NCBI GenBank assembly: GCA_015847255.1
Contig: JADLZK010013168.1
Location: forward strand, 124,001-188,000
Length of the DNA: 64,000 bases
Reading direction: 5' to 3'
From: Hyparrhenia diplandra
Lineage: Eukaryota; Streptophyta; Magnoliopsida; Poales; Poaceae
Shown: positions 1 through 11,700 of the stretch, piece after piece
Numbering within the stretch: the stretch's first letter is position 1
How the letters are laid out: each line of letters begins with the position of its first letter
Translations under genes and position numbers: made by a program
The notes under the pieces: model-generated
Database searches by the model: none
Told to the model about the DNA's origin: nothing
The model's input: only the letters and a program-made list of their open reading frames with translations

Positions 1-246
1 AGGAGCCGCTAGAGGCTGGCCTGGGGCTGTAGGGGCGGCGGCGGTGGCTGGCCGGCATGGGGCACCACTAGAGGCCAACCTCGGCGTAGGGCCGTCTTGG
101 GAGGCGGGGCATCACTGAAGGCCAGCCTGTGGGCAACAGCAGGGCTGCGGAGGGCCTGGGGTGGCAGCGGTCGAGGGACGGAAGGGCGCTCGAGGATGGG
201 GGGCGGCAGGGTGTGGTCTGGTCAGCGAGCTCGAGCCTCAGGAGTG
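1..246. other. GC-rich stretch without recognised gene
   Basis: This edge segment is G-rich and repeats short phrases around 'agaggc' and 'gccagcct'. No open frame resembles a known protein on either strand. It may be the end of a transposon or degraded gene lying mostly outside the window, but nothing decides this. Confidence 0.35.
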
Positions 247-274
247 CGGTTGTTTTGAAGCTTCAAAACAACCG
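247..274. repeat. 28-bp perfect palindrome
   Basis: The 28 bases read the same on both strands, centred on AAGCTT at 258-263, with TTTT/AAAA flanks and CGGTTG/CAACCG ends. It lies about 415 bp upstream of the BPI/LBP start codon. It could be a fused MITE terminus pair or a chance hairpin; no function is evident. Confidence 0.8.
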
Positions 275-687
275 GTTAACCATTAGCTTTTTCGTTTGAC
301 AAAAGAACATTTTTCATCCTCCAACTCACATTGAAGTTCGATTTTAAACCTTCAGCTATGAAACCGGCTAACAAACATCTTCCAACTGTCAAAAATAAGA
401 GAGACGCTGAAATTTTATAGTATTTTATCTAGCAAATTTTAATATCTTCAAATTAAAAAAATAAACTCAAAAGTGTAGAGTTGTACTCCATAGAACTGTA
501 ACAAAGAGGTTCAAATAGATCGGGTACAACAGAACTGTGAGTTGTTCTTCTTTCTTAACTTTCTTCTTCTACTCTTTTTTTAGGAAGTTTGCTGGTATAA
601 CGAAGCCGTCATCTTGACTCCAATCACTACTGCTGCTCCACCTTCCTTGTACGCTTCCACCGTCCAGGCGTCCACCCCAAATCAACC
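275..687 (+). promoter_or_regulatory. Upstream region and 5' UTR of the BPI/LBP gene
   Basis: AT-rich DNA from about 290 to 600 gives way to a pyrimidine-rich leader (540-690) before the ATG at 688. No clear TATA box at a sensible distance was identified. The transcription start is not determined. Confidence 0.35.
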
Positions 688-3600
688 ATGATTCGTCTCT
701 GTCCCCTCCTCCTCCTCCTCCTCCTCCTCCTCACCGCTGCGGCGGCAGCGGCGGCGCCCGCCAGCGGCGCCGACGAGGCACACGTCTCCGTCGCGGTCGC
801 GGAGAAGGGCCTGGCCTTCGCCAAGGACGTGCTTATCGGCGAGGCCGTGCGGTCGCTGACCCCGCTCCGCCTCCCCGGTGTGGAGAAGGCCGTCCGCGTG
901 CCCTTCCTCGGCGGCGTCCGCGTCGCCGCCTCCAACATCACGCTCTTCCACCTAGACGTCGGGGACAACTCCACCATCTTCCCGGGGACTCGGGCCTTCT
1001 CGTCGTCGCCTCCGGCATCACCGCCAACATCAGTATGCACTGGAGCTACCGCTACGATTCGTGGTTGTTTCCCATAGAGATCGCCGACAGCGGAACCGCC
1101 TCGATCCTGGTAATTGGGAGGGGGTTGGGGTGTCCATAGCTGTTGTTGATTGTTTTTTTTTTTTTCGTGTGAATTATACTTGATTTGTTGTTGTATACCC
1201 GTAGTTCTACTACTTCAAACGTTGTATAGTTGGCTGTGATGGTATGCGTATGCCTACTATCACCACCGTTCTACCACATATGTCACATTATTATTTACCC
1301 AAACTGCCACCAAATACAAATCAGTGTCATTCTATTCTTCACTTGGAATCGATGTTACCTTTTATAGTTATATTTACATATGCAAATGCAAATGTTGACT
1401 TGTGCTACTGTTTGAACGAAGGGACAATTTTGTCTCTATAGAAATCTGAGCATATAGAATTAACATGTGTGGATATACTCTCTTGGTGAAGTTTTTTTGC
1501 AACAAATTCTAACAATGGTCTTGTGAACCTCTTAAGAACATCTTGACTAAATTGTGGCTTTAGGAAGACAGATATCTTCTTAGATCCTTTATTAGTTCAA
1601 TCCCAATTAATGGGGCACAGAAAGTTGCAAAAAAAATAAAATAAATAATGAGACGCAGAACATTTTGTCAATTTATATTAGTGTACATTGGATAGGAATG
1701 ACATCATTTAGTTTACATGCTTCTATCAAATTAGTGTGGTTGCCTTTCTTCCATGGATCTTCACTAGTTTTAATATTTAGTTAACTTGTAGTTTCCCTTA
1801 TTTCTGTCAAGAATAGTCTTCTTATAAGGTAGCAACACAAATGATACATGTCATGTCCTGTTTGAAGTTAGAATGGTGGATCATGCTGCAAATCTTCCAG
1901 TATTTGATTTTTTTTTTTTTTTTTTTTTTTTTTCAAGATATCAATCATCAATCAGTTCTAGATATGCTTGTGTGCTTCAACAAAAAAATTGGTGGACTAA
2001 GTAAATAAATATTTGAATACTCATCAACTCATGGTATAAAACAATTCTGGGTAACAATATTTCTAGGTCTTAATTTGGCTGGTTACTTTTGAATACTATT
2101 AGTTTGGCTGCCTATGATGACACAGTACCTACTGGACATGGGTAACTTGTCAGTTCTAGTCTATTATGGCTATTACAATCTTTATTTACCTTTACTTCTT
2201 GTTTGATCCTCCATTGGGAAAAAAATATAATTCTTTTGTATTCCAGCAACAACTCTTGATGCATAATTTTCTTCTTTATTGAGGATGTATCTAGCTATGA
2301 CTTATGCGACACTGTTTTAGTATGCCTACTGCTCTACCTTTTAAGTTTTGACATGTTTTATTATGCTTACTGAGAGGAAGAAACTATCCTTCTATATTTG
2401 TAAGGTTCAAGGAATGGAAGTTGGAATAACCATGGTTATAAAGAACAACAATGGGAGTTTGGCTCTGTCCGCTTTCGCAGTGTGGTTGTTATGTGAAGGA
2501 CCTAGTGATATCCCTGGATGGTGGAGCATCTTGGTTTTATCAAGGGTATGTTTTCCATTTGCAACTTTGTAGATGAATTTATGCACTGCCTCTTTTAAAA
2601 ACATCAAGGTAAAATCATATTAATGTCTAAGGATGGAGTATTTTAGTGTATTGTTTTGGCCTGAAAAACAGCAGGGGATGCCCCCACTGTTAGTATTCTG
2701 AAAGTGATCTCTCATTTTTACTAAAAAATACTTTACTTATCTTTTGCTGCAATACATGGTTGTTTTGATGGTTTTACCTACATTCAAGTGAGATCTGCAT
2801 GTTTCAATTGCTTCTTGGCATGCGCTCCTGAACAAAAATTATGATATTTGCTGTATTTATTTTTGCATTTTATTGTATTGATTTCACTATTCTTTAAATT
2901 CAGTAAACGTGTCATATTAACTAAACTGAGGGTAATATATCGAGTAAAGATAATCTATTCTATTGAGGGTTTATGTTTAAGTTTTTAGCCCTTAAATTGG
3001 ATGCTTACACTTAAATGTCATCTGCAAAGAGATGATATTGGTGTTATTTATTTATATAACAAAAGCATGTAAAAACATATATAGTTTACCAGAGTTCCCT
3101 GGAATATATATAGTTGGACTGGGACACATCAAGAAGCAAAAGTTCATACTTAATCCACTATGTTGTATTGTCTACTTGTCTGAAGGTTTATAAATGCTTT
3201 TGAAGATCATATTAAAGCTGCAGTTGAGAAGGCAATACCTGAAAATATCATTGAAGGTGCTGGCAAACTGGACTCCTTTATGCAAGGACTACCCAGGACC
3301 ATCATTCTGGATGACGTTGCTGCCTTCAACATGACTTTCGTTAATGATCCACACTATGGCAATTCTTCAATTGAGTTTGATATCAATGGGTTGATTACTT
3401 CAGCAGTTGCTAAGACAACCAATCTGCAGAAGCATCCACAGCTTTCTTTGGCTTGTGGTGGTGCATCAAAAATGCTTTTGCTTTCACTTGATGAAGATGT
3501 TTTAAATTCAGCACTAGAAGTTCATTTTAAGGTAAGAAAGAGCAACATTATATAGCACACCATTTTGCTTCTACTAGAATGTTCCATGTTTGCATTCTAC

Positions 3601-4600
3601 GATTATATTGACTGAAATTTACATGAGCACATTTTTGGCTTCAGGCTGGTTCAATGCATTGGCTTGTTGACAAAGTCCCTGATCAATCTCTACTGAACAC
3701 AGCTAATTGGAAATTTATCATTCCTCGTTTATACTGGAATTACCCAAATGATGATATGCTGCTAAATATTTCAATGGCTTCATCTCCGGTTATAAGGGTT
3801 ACATCAGAAAAAATTGAAGCTACCATCAACGCAGATATGGTAATTGATGTTATAGATGGCAAGGAGATAGTTCCAGTTGCATGCATCTCAGTGGTAAGAG
3901 CCATCAAATGCTAAAATCAGTATACAATGTTTTTTAACCATTGCTCCAAGAGAGACAATAAAGAAAAAAAATCATTAATACATACTTTTAAAAGATCGTC
4001 TTAATTTCATCTTATTTTTTGTTACTTCTTTTAACCAATCTCTTTGTTATTTAGTTACCATATATTTGTGTTGTATCTTCCGTTGTGTTTAACCATATAT
4101 TTCCTTGCAGATTGTCAGTGCTTCAGGTGTTGTGGATTCATCAGGCAATAAAGTATATGGTAGAGTTGGATTAGATAATTTCTCTCTTGCATTGAAGTGG
4201 AGTAAAATTGGGAACTTCCACATGTCTTTGATTCAGGTAGTCAATCTCAGCAATCTTTTTGCATTTTTTTTCCTTTTGTTTATTTGACTTTTTTTAGGGT
4301 CTTGATTGTTGTAGTCATCAGAAGATTATTGTCAAAGAATGATTTGTTCTAATAATGTTTGGTTTGCTGAGTTGATCATAACAAAATGTTACCTTTTCAT
4401 TTCAGGGAGTGATTCGTGTTTTCCTGAACACAGTATGCATGCCCTATTTAAACTCCCGTCTTGGGAATGGATTTATCTTGCCCGTGGTTCATGGTTTCAC
4501 ACTTCAAGACGTCTACGTTTTAACCTCTGCTCAGCAGCTGACGCTTTGTTCTGATGTCACCTTCAACGCAAGCAGCTTGGCGAGTTTATCACTTATGTGA
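688..4600 (+). CDS. BPI/LBP-family lipid/LPS-binding protein
   Basis: Inferred exons are 688-1109, 2405-2545, 3186-3531, 3645-3893, 4111-4236 and 4406-4600, all with GT-AG borders. They encode about 490 residues, the usual size of plant BPI/LBP proteins. The N-terminus is a signal peptide (a run of Leu then Ala), so the product is secreted or vacuolar. The N-terminal barrel has the family pattern 'HVSVAVAEKGLAFAKDVLI', followed by 'VQGMEVGITMVIKNNNGSL' and 'FINAFEDHIKAAVEKAIPE'; the C-terminal barrel ends with 'GNGFILPVVHGFTL'. Animal relatives bind lipopolysaccharide, and plant members are linked to LPS perception. Two frame breaks occur: the GGGG run at 984-987 (conserved frame needs one more G, after which the text reads GLLVVASGITANISMHWSYR) and TTT at 2473-2475 (one T too many). 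Both lie in homopolymers and look like sequence errors. Identity is firm; the exact start of exon 2 is inferred. Confidence 0.88.
1908..1933 (+). repeat. T26 homopolymer in BPI/LBP intron 1
   Basis: An uninterrupted run of 26 T lies in the first intron (1110-2404). The rest of that intron is unremarkable AT-rich DNA with no other feature seen. Confidence 0.9.
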
Positions 4601-4773
4601 TACAGGGAAGTGTGTGTCGGGACCGCAAAGCAGGCCTTGCACATTTCATGTTATAGCGTTGAAGTACAACACTTGCACATATGTGTACATTATTGTACAT
4701 AACATACTACATGTCATCTGGTTATAGATGTTATCCACGTTCAATTCTACCAATTCATGAATGATGTAGAATA

Positions 4774-4922
4774 CTCCCTCCATTCTAAATTACAAATCGC
4801 TTTAACTTTTTGGTTTATCCATTTTTCTAGACATACTATTATATATAGGTGCATAGCGTTTATCCATTTTGGTTCAATGTAATTAAAAAATCAAAGTGAC
4901 TTGTAATTTCGAGTTGAGGGAG
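4774..4922. mobile_element. Stowaway-type MITE
   Basis: The element starts CTCCCTCCATTCTAAATTAC and ends with the inverse motif GAGTTGAGGGAG, with TA on both sides (4772-4773, 4923-4924). Length is 149 bp. CTCCCTCC termini with a TA target are the hallmark of grass Stowaway MITEs (Tc1/mariner). It lies 170 bp past the BPI/LBP stop codon. Confidence 0.9.
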
Positions 4923-5716
4923 TACATACAAAGACATCTGTGCACATTGTCTTTAATTAATCAAAGTTACCTAGAGCACAAAATCCTTTACAGCTCTGAA
5001 TGGAGATTGGATAAGATGAACAACTTATATTGATCCTTTTGAAACCAGAAGGAATAAAGGAATGGTAAAGAAAAAAAAAAGAAGTGGCAGAATTTAATTG
5101 TAAGGAAAAAAAATGATTGCATTAAAAACCCACCGGACAGGAAAATTTTATCCATATTTTAAATGAAATGAAAGTGGGGTTTGAGTTTCATGCTTTAATT
5201 TGAGTAAAGTGTGTGGGCAGTCCTCAAATTTGTCATAGAACAAAATCAGCTCCATCAATTTTAAAACTGTAGATCAGGGTACATAAACCCGTTAAATGTT
5301 CAGTATTTCACTGTAAATCGTATCAGAACTTCAAAGGCTGAAGTGGTTCATTTGAAATTCTAAAAACTTTGCCTTCTCAAATTTCGAGGGAGGTGACTGG
5401 TCACTTGAAGGTTAGACTGGTGATGGCTGACGCTCGACTGCCAACCAGAAACACCTGACAAGCAAGGCTCACCACGTTAACCGTTACTCTACAGTTCCCT
5501 GTCGGGCTTTCGGCGTCGCTGCGGGCCTGCTGCTGCCTTCGATCGATCCCAAACTCCATCTCCATCCATCACCACCTACCGATCTCTTGCAACGCCAAGC
5601 AAGCTTTCCAAACTCCCCGCCTCAGTTCTGGAACCTTCTAAAACCCCTCGCCCGTTCTTGCTCTCCCCCCTCCTCCACCCGGGTTGGGCCTCCACCTTCA
5701 CCGCCCGCGCCGCGCG
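4923..5716. other. Intergenic region and 5' leader of the PHD-BAH gene
   Basis: No gene is seen from 4923 to about 5500. From about 5500 the sequence becomes GC-rich and pyrimidine-rich, as expected of a plant 5' UTR, up to the ATG at 5717. Open frames on the minus strand across 5622-6153 are shadows of this GC-rich exon. Confidence 0.5.
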
Positions 5717-8700
5717 ATGGGGATCGGGCGGAAGCGGCGGCGCGGGGACGGGGAGCTGGGCCGGGTGGCGGAGATCGTGATGGTGCTGGCGACCGCGGGG
5801 AAGGCGCGGGGAGGCTGGGCCCCGACGGCGGCGGAGAGCGCACTCGCGGCTGAGGCGCGGGGAGCGCTGGCCGCCGCGGTGATGGGGAGGTGGAGCTGCG
5901 GGCCGGGGAGCTGTTCCCGCGTGAGGTGGTGCGCGCGCTCGTCGAGGACCTTGGGCTGACCCGCGCCAGGGATCCCGCGGCCTTCGGGTATCGACCGCTC
6001 AAGGCCTCCATCGCGGACAAGGTCCTCCTCACCAAGCGTAAGGTTTGGCACTGACACCTCTTCTCTCATCGTTTGTAATTCAGCGATCGTTCCCTTTCCC
6101 TGTGTATCCTTGATTGATTCGGATTTTCGGATAGTTAGCCTCACCTTGTACAATGCTGGATATGCGGTGATGAATTGCTAATGACTGCTGGTTTGCCTCA
6201 ATAATGCATTACAGTGAAAGCAGTAAGCGCTGCCACACTCAGGCCATGATTCTGTTATTTAGCCCAGCTCGAACCGTATCTGATTCGATGCAATGAGTTG
6301 GAACAACAACTAGTTTTATTATTACCTCTATTCCAAATTATAAGTCGTTTTGGCTTTTCTAGATACTTTTCTTTTTACTATGTATCTAGACATAGTGTAT
6401 AACTAGGTACATAGCAAAAAGAAATGTATCTAGAAAAGCCAAAACGTCTAATAATTTGGAACGGAGGGAGTACTATCTAATGATGGCAATGCCATATAGT
6501 GACACAGTATAGGGTCATTGATTTGATGCACACTAGTGATATGCAGGGCCTTTCTTTCAGGAGACTAAATTATTTTCATTTAATGTGCATTGTATGCTAA
6601 ACCAAGAAGAGCAAGCCATGTGTAATTCACTGACTGAAGGCTAGATCTAGTATTTGATACCAAGTACGATTCTACACGTCGTGAGCATCAAGGCTACAAA
6701 TGGAAACATTTACAAAGCTTTTGAACAAAAATGGATAATGGATGTATTTTTTTCTCTGGATATGCTTTTGAATGTTTTGAATTTTGGGTTTCCATTTGAT
6801 TCCCTTATTTGTTATGATAAATGTCCAGTATAATCTCTCATCGCAGTAGTTCAAACACACTAATCTGTTAACATAGTTAAATTGTACCGTCATTGGCTCA
6901 GAGCATTCCATACAAGTTTGATGCTCCTTTACTGATCTTTTATTCTCCTTCCTTATTCATCCCCTTAAGTAGATGGAAGGGAAGGATGCTTTCGCCCCTT
7001 CAACTACTGTCTCTAAAATGACATCCTCAAGTGCAAAAAATGGATTCCAGCATGGAGCTTCTAAGGTTACCACTGGATCACCCAAGAATCTGTCAACCCC
7101 GATGATATCCCAAGTTGTCTCGAAGCAGCCCTTGTTAAATGGAACACTAGCATGGGCATCTTCTGTAAAATCACCTAGTGATGCTTCTGCTGTTTCATTG
7201 CCAACAGGCTCTGCAGACGTCAAAAAGCAAATTGTTCTTAATGGTTCAGATTCCACACAAAATCGAGGTACTCAAATGTTTTAACATCCCACTATCCATG
7301 CTATAAGGGATCTCTTCATAAGATGGGTCTATGTATCGTAGTTGTATAGATCCACTTTCAATTTGGCTGACACGAATGAGTAGTTATGAAGGTGGATATG
7401 TTCATAGAAACAAAATGCAAAATCCTGACATAAGAGACAAACAAACAAAATAGTGAAAATGGCAAGAGGCCCTATCTGCAGTGAATCTTTTATTTACCTT
7501 CATTTTTAAGCTTAAACTTGTAGTAGAAGGTTGAGAGAATACATGTATAATGATTTCTCAGATTTTAGGTCATTTTGTGTTGGCTTGTTGGGAAAAAAAA
7601 ATTATTATAGCTGCATATAGTTCCTGTTTGGACTTGATATGTCCCCATATAAAAATGGCCATGCACTGAGATAAATATGTTTCTTTGGAAGCTGTTACGG
7701 TTCTCCTAGAAATAGCTCCTTGCACTGGTACATCACAACATCATGCAAATTGGCATGTCGTGTAGCTCTGTAATCTTTACTAGTCATGTATATTTTGCCA
7801 TATGAAAACATTTAGATAATGCACAATGCTATAGGAGAACAGCTTCCTTCTGTGCTGTATGAAAGTACATGATACAGAAGTCAGAGTCATAAACATACTG
7901 AGTACATATAACATACTCCTAGTAGGAGTGCAAAATTTTTACCCATGTTTATTGGTCTGTAGAGAAAGAGAGATATCCTGATTGCATGATTGGTTTTCAG
8001 AATCCAATGTATGAATAAGTTAGACAAACAGTTACATTTGTTTTTACAACGTGTGCCTTCCAATCTCCGAATGGTGAACCTTTGTTCGCACAGCATTCAT
8101 ATTTTAAAATCAATGTCACCCCTTCCTTGTGTCCTAAATGTTAGGTTGCAAATTTATTTTAGAATGATTACAGTACCATTGCTATTTAGGCCCTGTTTGG
8201 CAGGGCTCTTGGAGCGGCTTCAGCTCTGGCTTCTCCCGAAGCACTGCCAAACGGGTGAAGAAAAAACGGCTCTACTGCAGAAGCCATTCGGAGCCGGAGC
8301 ACCTTCTCTATTGTGCGGACGAAGCCAGTAAAAGGTGACTTCACACGGCTCCTTGCCTCTGCACACGTGTTTACCAAAATGTCCGCCCTGCATCGTAGTT
8401 CTCTCCCTCGTCGGCTCCTCTCGTTTCTGCGAGGATGATGACGCTCATGATCTTGCGAAGGAGGCTAGAAGGAGCGCCCAGCCTCCCTATGTCGATCGGC
8501 AACGCGTCGCCCAACAGCTCATGACCTCCGCCCGGCCACCGGACCAGGCGCCCTCTCCATGGCGCCCCCTCCGTGGCGCCTCCAAGAGCTCGTGGCCCAG
8601 AGCTCTGCTTGCTGGATGAAGCCTCCACGGCCCAAGTACCAGCGCAAGTGTACCCACGAGCAGCGACGCGCCGACGTCCACTTTGTGAGCGCTGGTAGTT

Positions 8701-11700
8701 GAGGAACAGAGGAGAGGGAGTACTGCTGGCCGTATGGACCTCGGCCCAAACGGTGTTTGATTTGCACATTTCTTTTTTAATTAAAAAAATTCTTCAAATA
8801 TGGTTTAATTTAATTATGATCAATATTATGATTATTTGGTGCAAGATGATTCGATCCATCTCTAGCTCAAACTTGGGTGCCTATTTTCTTCTTAATGTAA
8901 ACAGCATAGTTACTCCTAGGTTGGTCACATTTTCTCTCTTAATGCAATGATACACATTGTATTCAACAAAAAAACTATTGTACGTGAAAATATGTATTCA
9001 CCCCTAGGCATTACTGCATATTTCAAATTTGAATGCAAGACTTATTATTTTGATTCTGCTATATTAATATAGCTACTAGAATAATGCTTTTGGTCCCAAG
9101 CAAGTTAGAGTAGGCTAGATACCCAACAAGTGCCACAAAACCAAGTTAAAATAAAGGATAGTAGTAAAATAAATTAGTAATTAGCAGTGAAAGATTTTGA
9201 ATCTTCTGTATCTGAAATTATTTTCTCTATGACAACTATAGGTGCAGAAGCTATTGTAGAGTCAAATAAATCAGGTCATCATACTACCAGTTTGAATCAT
9301 AGTTCCTCACGGAGTTCCTGTCAAGCGGAGAAATCTGTGGACAAAAAGGGACCTGCTGTTCACCCGGTGACATCAAATGCTGTTATGGGGTATCAAGATC
9401 CTAAGAGGGACTTATCTACTCAAAGACAGTCAATCTTCTCCAATCACAAGGCAGTAGCAAAAAAAATGTTGAACAGATTCTGCGCCGACCTGCTAATCAC
9501 TGTAACTGGACTGTGCCTTCAACTGAGTATATGAATACTAGACTGGACTGTCAGATATGTAAAGTTGCTATCATGAATATGGAAAGTTTGCTTGTTTGCG
9601 ATGGCTGTGAGAGGGGCATGCACATAAAGTGCCTTCAGTATTATGGGAATCAAGTCCTGCCAGAAACTGAGTGGCATTGTCCAACATGTGTGGTCCATTG
9701 TAAGGACAAACCCCTCCCTCCAAAAATATGGCAAGGTTATAAGAACTATAGTTGCACCAAAGACTTGTATGATTAGTGGTGCACAGCCTTCTCATGTAGC
9801 AGCAGAAAACCCAACTGAAGCGGGTGATTGTAGTTGTAGTAGTAAAAATCTAGCAGGAAATGGAAGTGTCATCAATCAAAACACCAACAACGTTGGCAGC
9901 CTTGTGTGCAAGAGTGGTACATTGACTTTAGATGCTGGTTCAAAATCACCATCAATCTCTGGTGCTGAACCTCAAAAGGAAAATGTTAAACACGTGGAAA
10001 CCTCATCTGGAGAAAAGGAAGGAAATAGCATCCCTTGTGGTGGCATACCTACAGAAACTGCAACATTATACAATGGAGATGGAGATCAAAATACTAGAGC
10101 ATCAACATATGGTTCTGGCAATCTGTCAGGGGGGTCTCATATGCATATCAAGAACAATTCTGCAAATCCAGTAAATTATTCCAATCTGCAGTCTACAGAA
10201 CTTTCTGGCTTGAAACATACAGACCATTCTTTCATTATTTCTTCTATAGAGACTTGTGAGAGCACCAGAACACCTTACCAACATCCAAGCAGAAATGTAC
10301 AGTTTCCTAGCACTAGAACATCAACTGATGAAATGCATCAAGCAGATGGTGTCACTAATGATGGGATAGGAAAACCACATAAACACAAAATTGTGGCAGA
10401 TGATGCCATCTCAGACCATGACAATGCTCATCCGGTGACTTCAAATGGACACACGTATTCTGAGCGTGAAATTGTAGGGGATTGCAAGGATAGACATGTA
10501 GGTTGCAGCACAGCCAGTATTGTGGATTGGGTTGGGGATGGCCTCAAATCTATTGACAATAAGACTTATTATAAATCTTGTAACATTGATGGCATAATAT
10601 ACAGTCTTCATGATCATATTTTGATAGCCACTGAAGGTAACAAGTCCAGTCCATGTAAGCTGCAGGTAATGCGTTTGCTTTCTTCTTGCTCACTTAATTA
10701 CTTTGCACTGCATGTGTCATTATATTGAAACTTGAAAGGCTATCGTTTCCCTCTGAGTTTATGCCAACCATTATTTGTAGTAGAGTGTGTGGTACTATAC
10801 TCTTTCTTCAAACACAGGCAGAATTGCTAATCGTCTTACCTCTTTACAGTCGCTGTTGGAAGAGCATGACTCTGTTTCTATGCTTGCTTATAGTAGAGTG
10901 TGTGGTAATATATTCTTTCTGAAACACAGGCAGTATTATTAATTGTGTTTCCCATTTTACAGTCACTATGGGAAGAACATGACTCTGGCTCTAGACTGGC
11001 TATGGTCAATCCTTATTTCTTAGGCTCCGATATTCCACAATCTATTAGCAAGCCATGGGTTGAAGAGGATGAGGTGAGACAACTAACTATTGTGATGAAG
11101 CTGGAAACAATTGGAATGTTTGCTTTTCATAAGATGAGGATCATGGAATCTCACCTGTGTTAATATTTCTTTTAGATGACATAAGCAACCTATATAATAT
11201 TGTACAGATACACAATTATTAAATCATCAAGAAATCAATTTACCAATCATAATGTAGAGTTTTTGTTCTCGATGCTACGAAAAATCAACTGTCAATTAGC
11301 TAGATCTGAGCTTTCTCATGTTTCTCCGGAGGATAGATCCTGTAGTGATAGTTCATAAATGTTAATGTAGTAACTTTCTGGGTTACTTATTCCTGGTGTC
11401 TTCTTGAAGGTATATGGTTCAAACGATGAAAGAACTGTATTAGTTTCTACTATTTGTGGCCCTTGTGAGGTACTTCATGCTGACAAGTTTAGAGAAGAGA
11501 CCAAGAGAAGATGTCAGTTAGACAGTTCAGCTTGTTTGCACCCAACTTTCTTTTGCAGGTCTGTTTCTTATCCTTTAATATTTTCTATTACCTTACTTAG
11601 CGAACATTGTATCTGTTTGCAGAATTGGTTGACCGACTCCCCTCAAAAAAAAAAAAAAAAAAAAAAAATTGGTTGACCGACCCAAAACCATTTTGTTTTT

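Noticed and set aside
5622..6153. Minus-strand frames opposite the first PHD-BAH exon
   Set aside because: GC-rich shadows; the plus strand has conserved protein text and a matching donor site.
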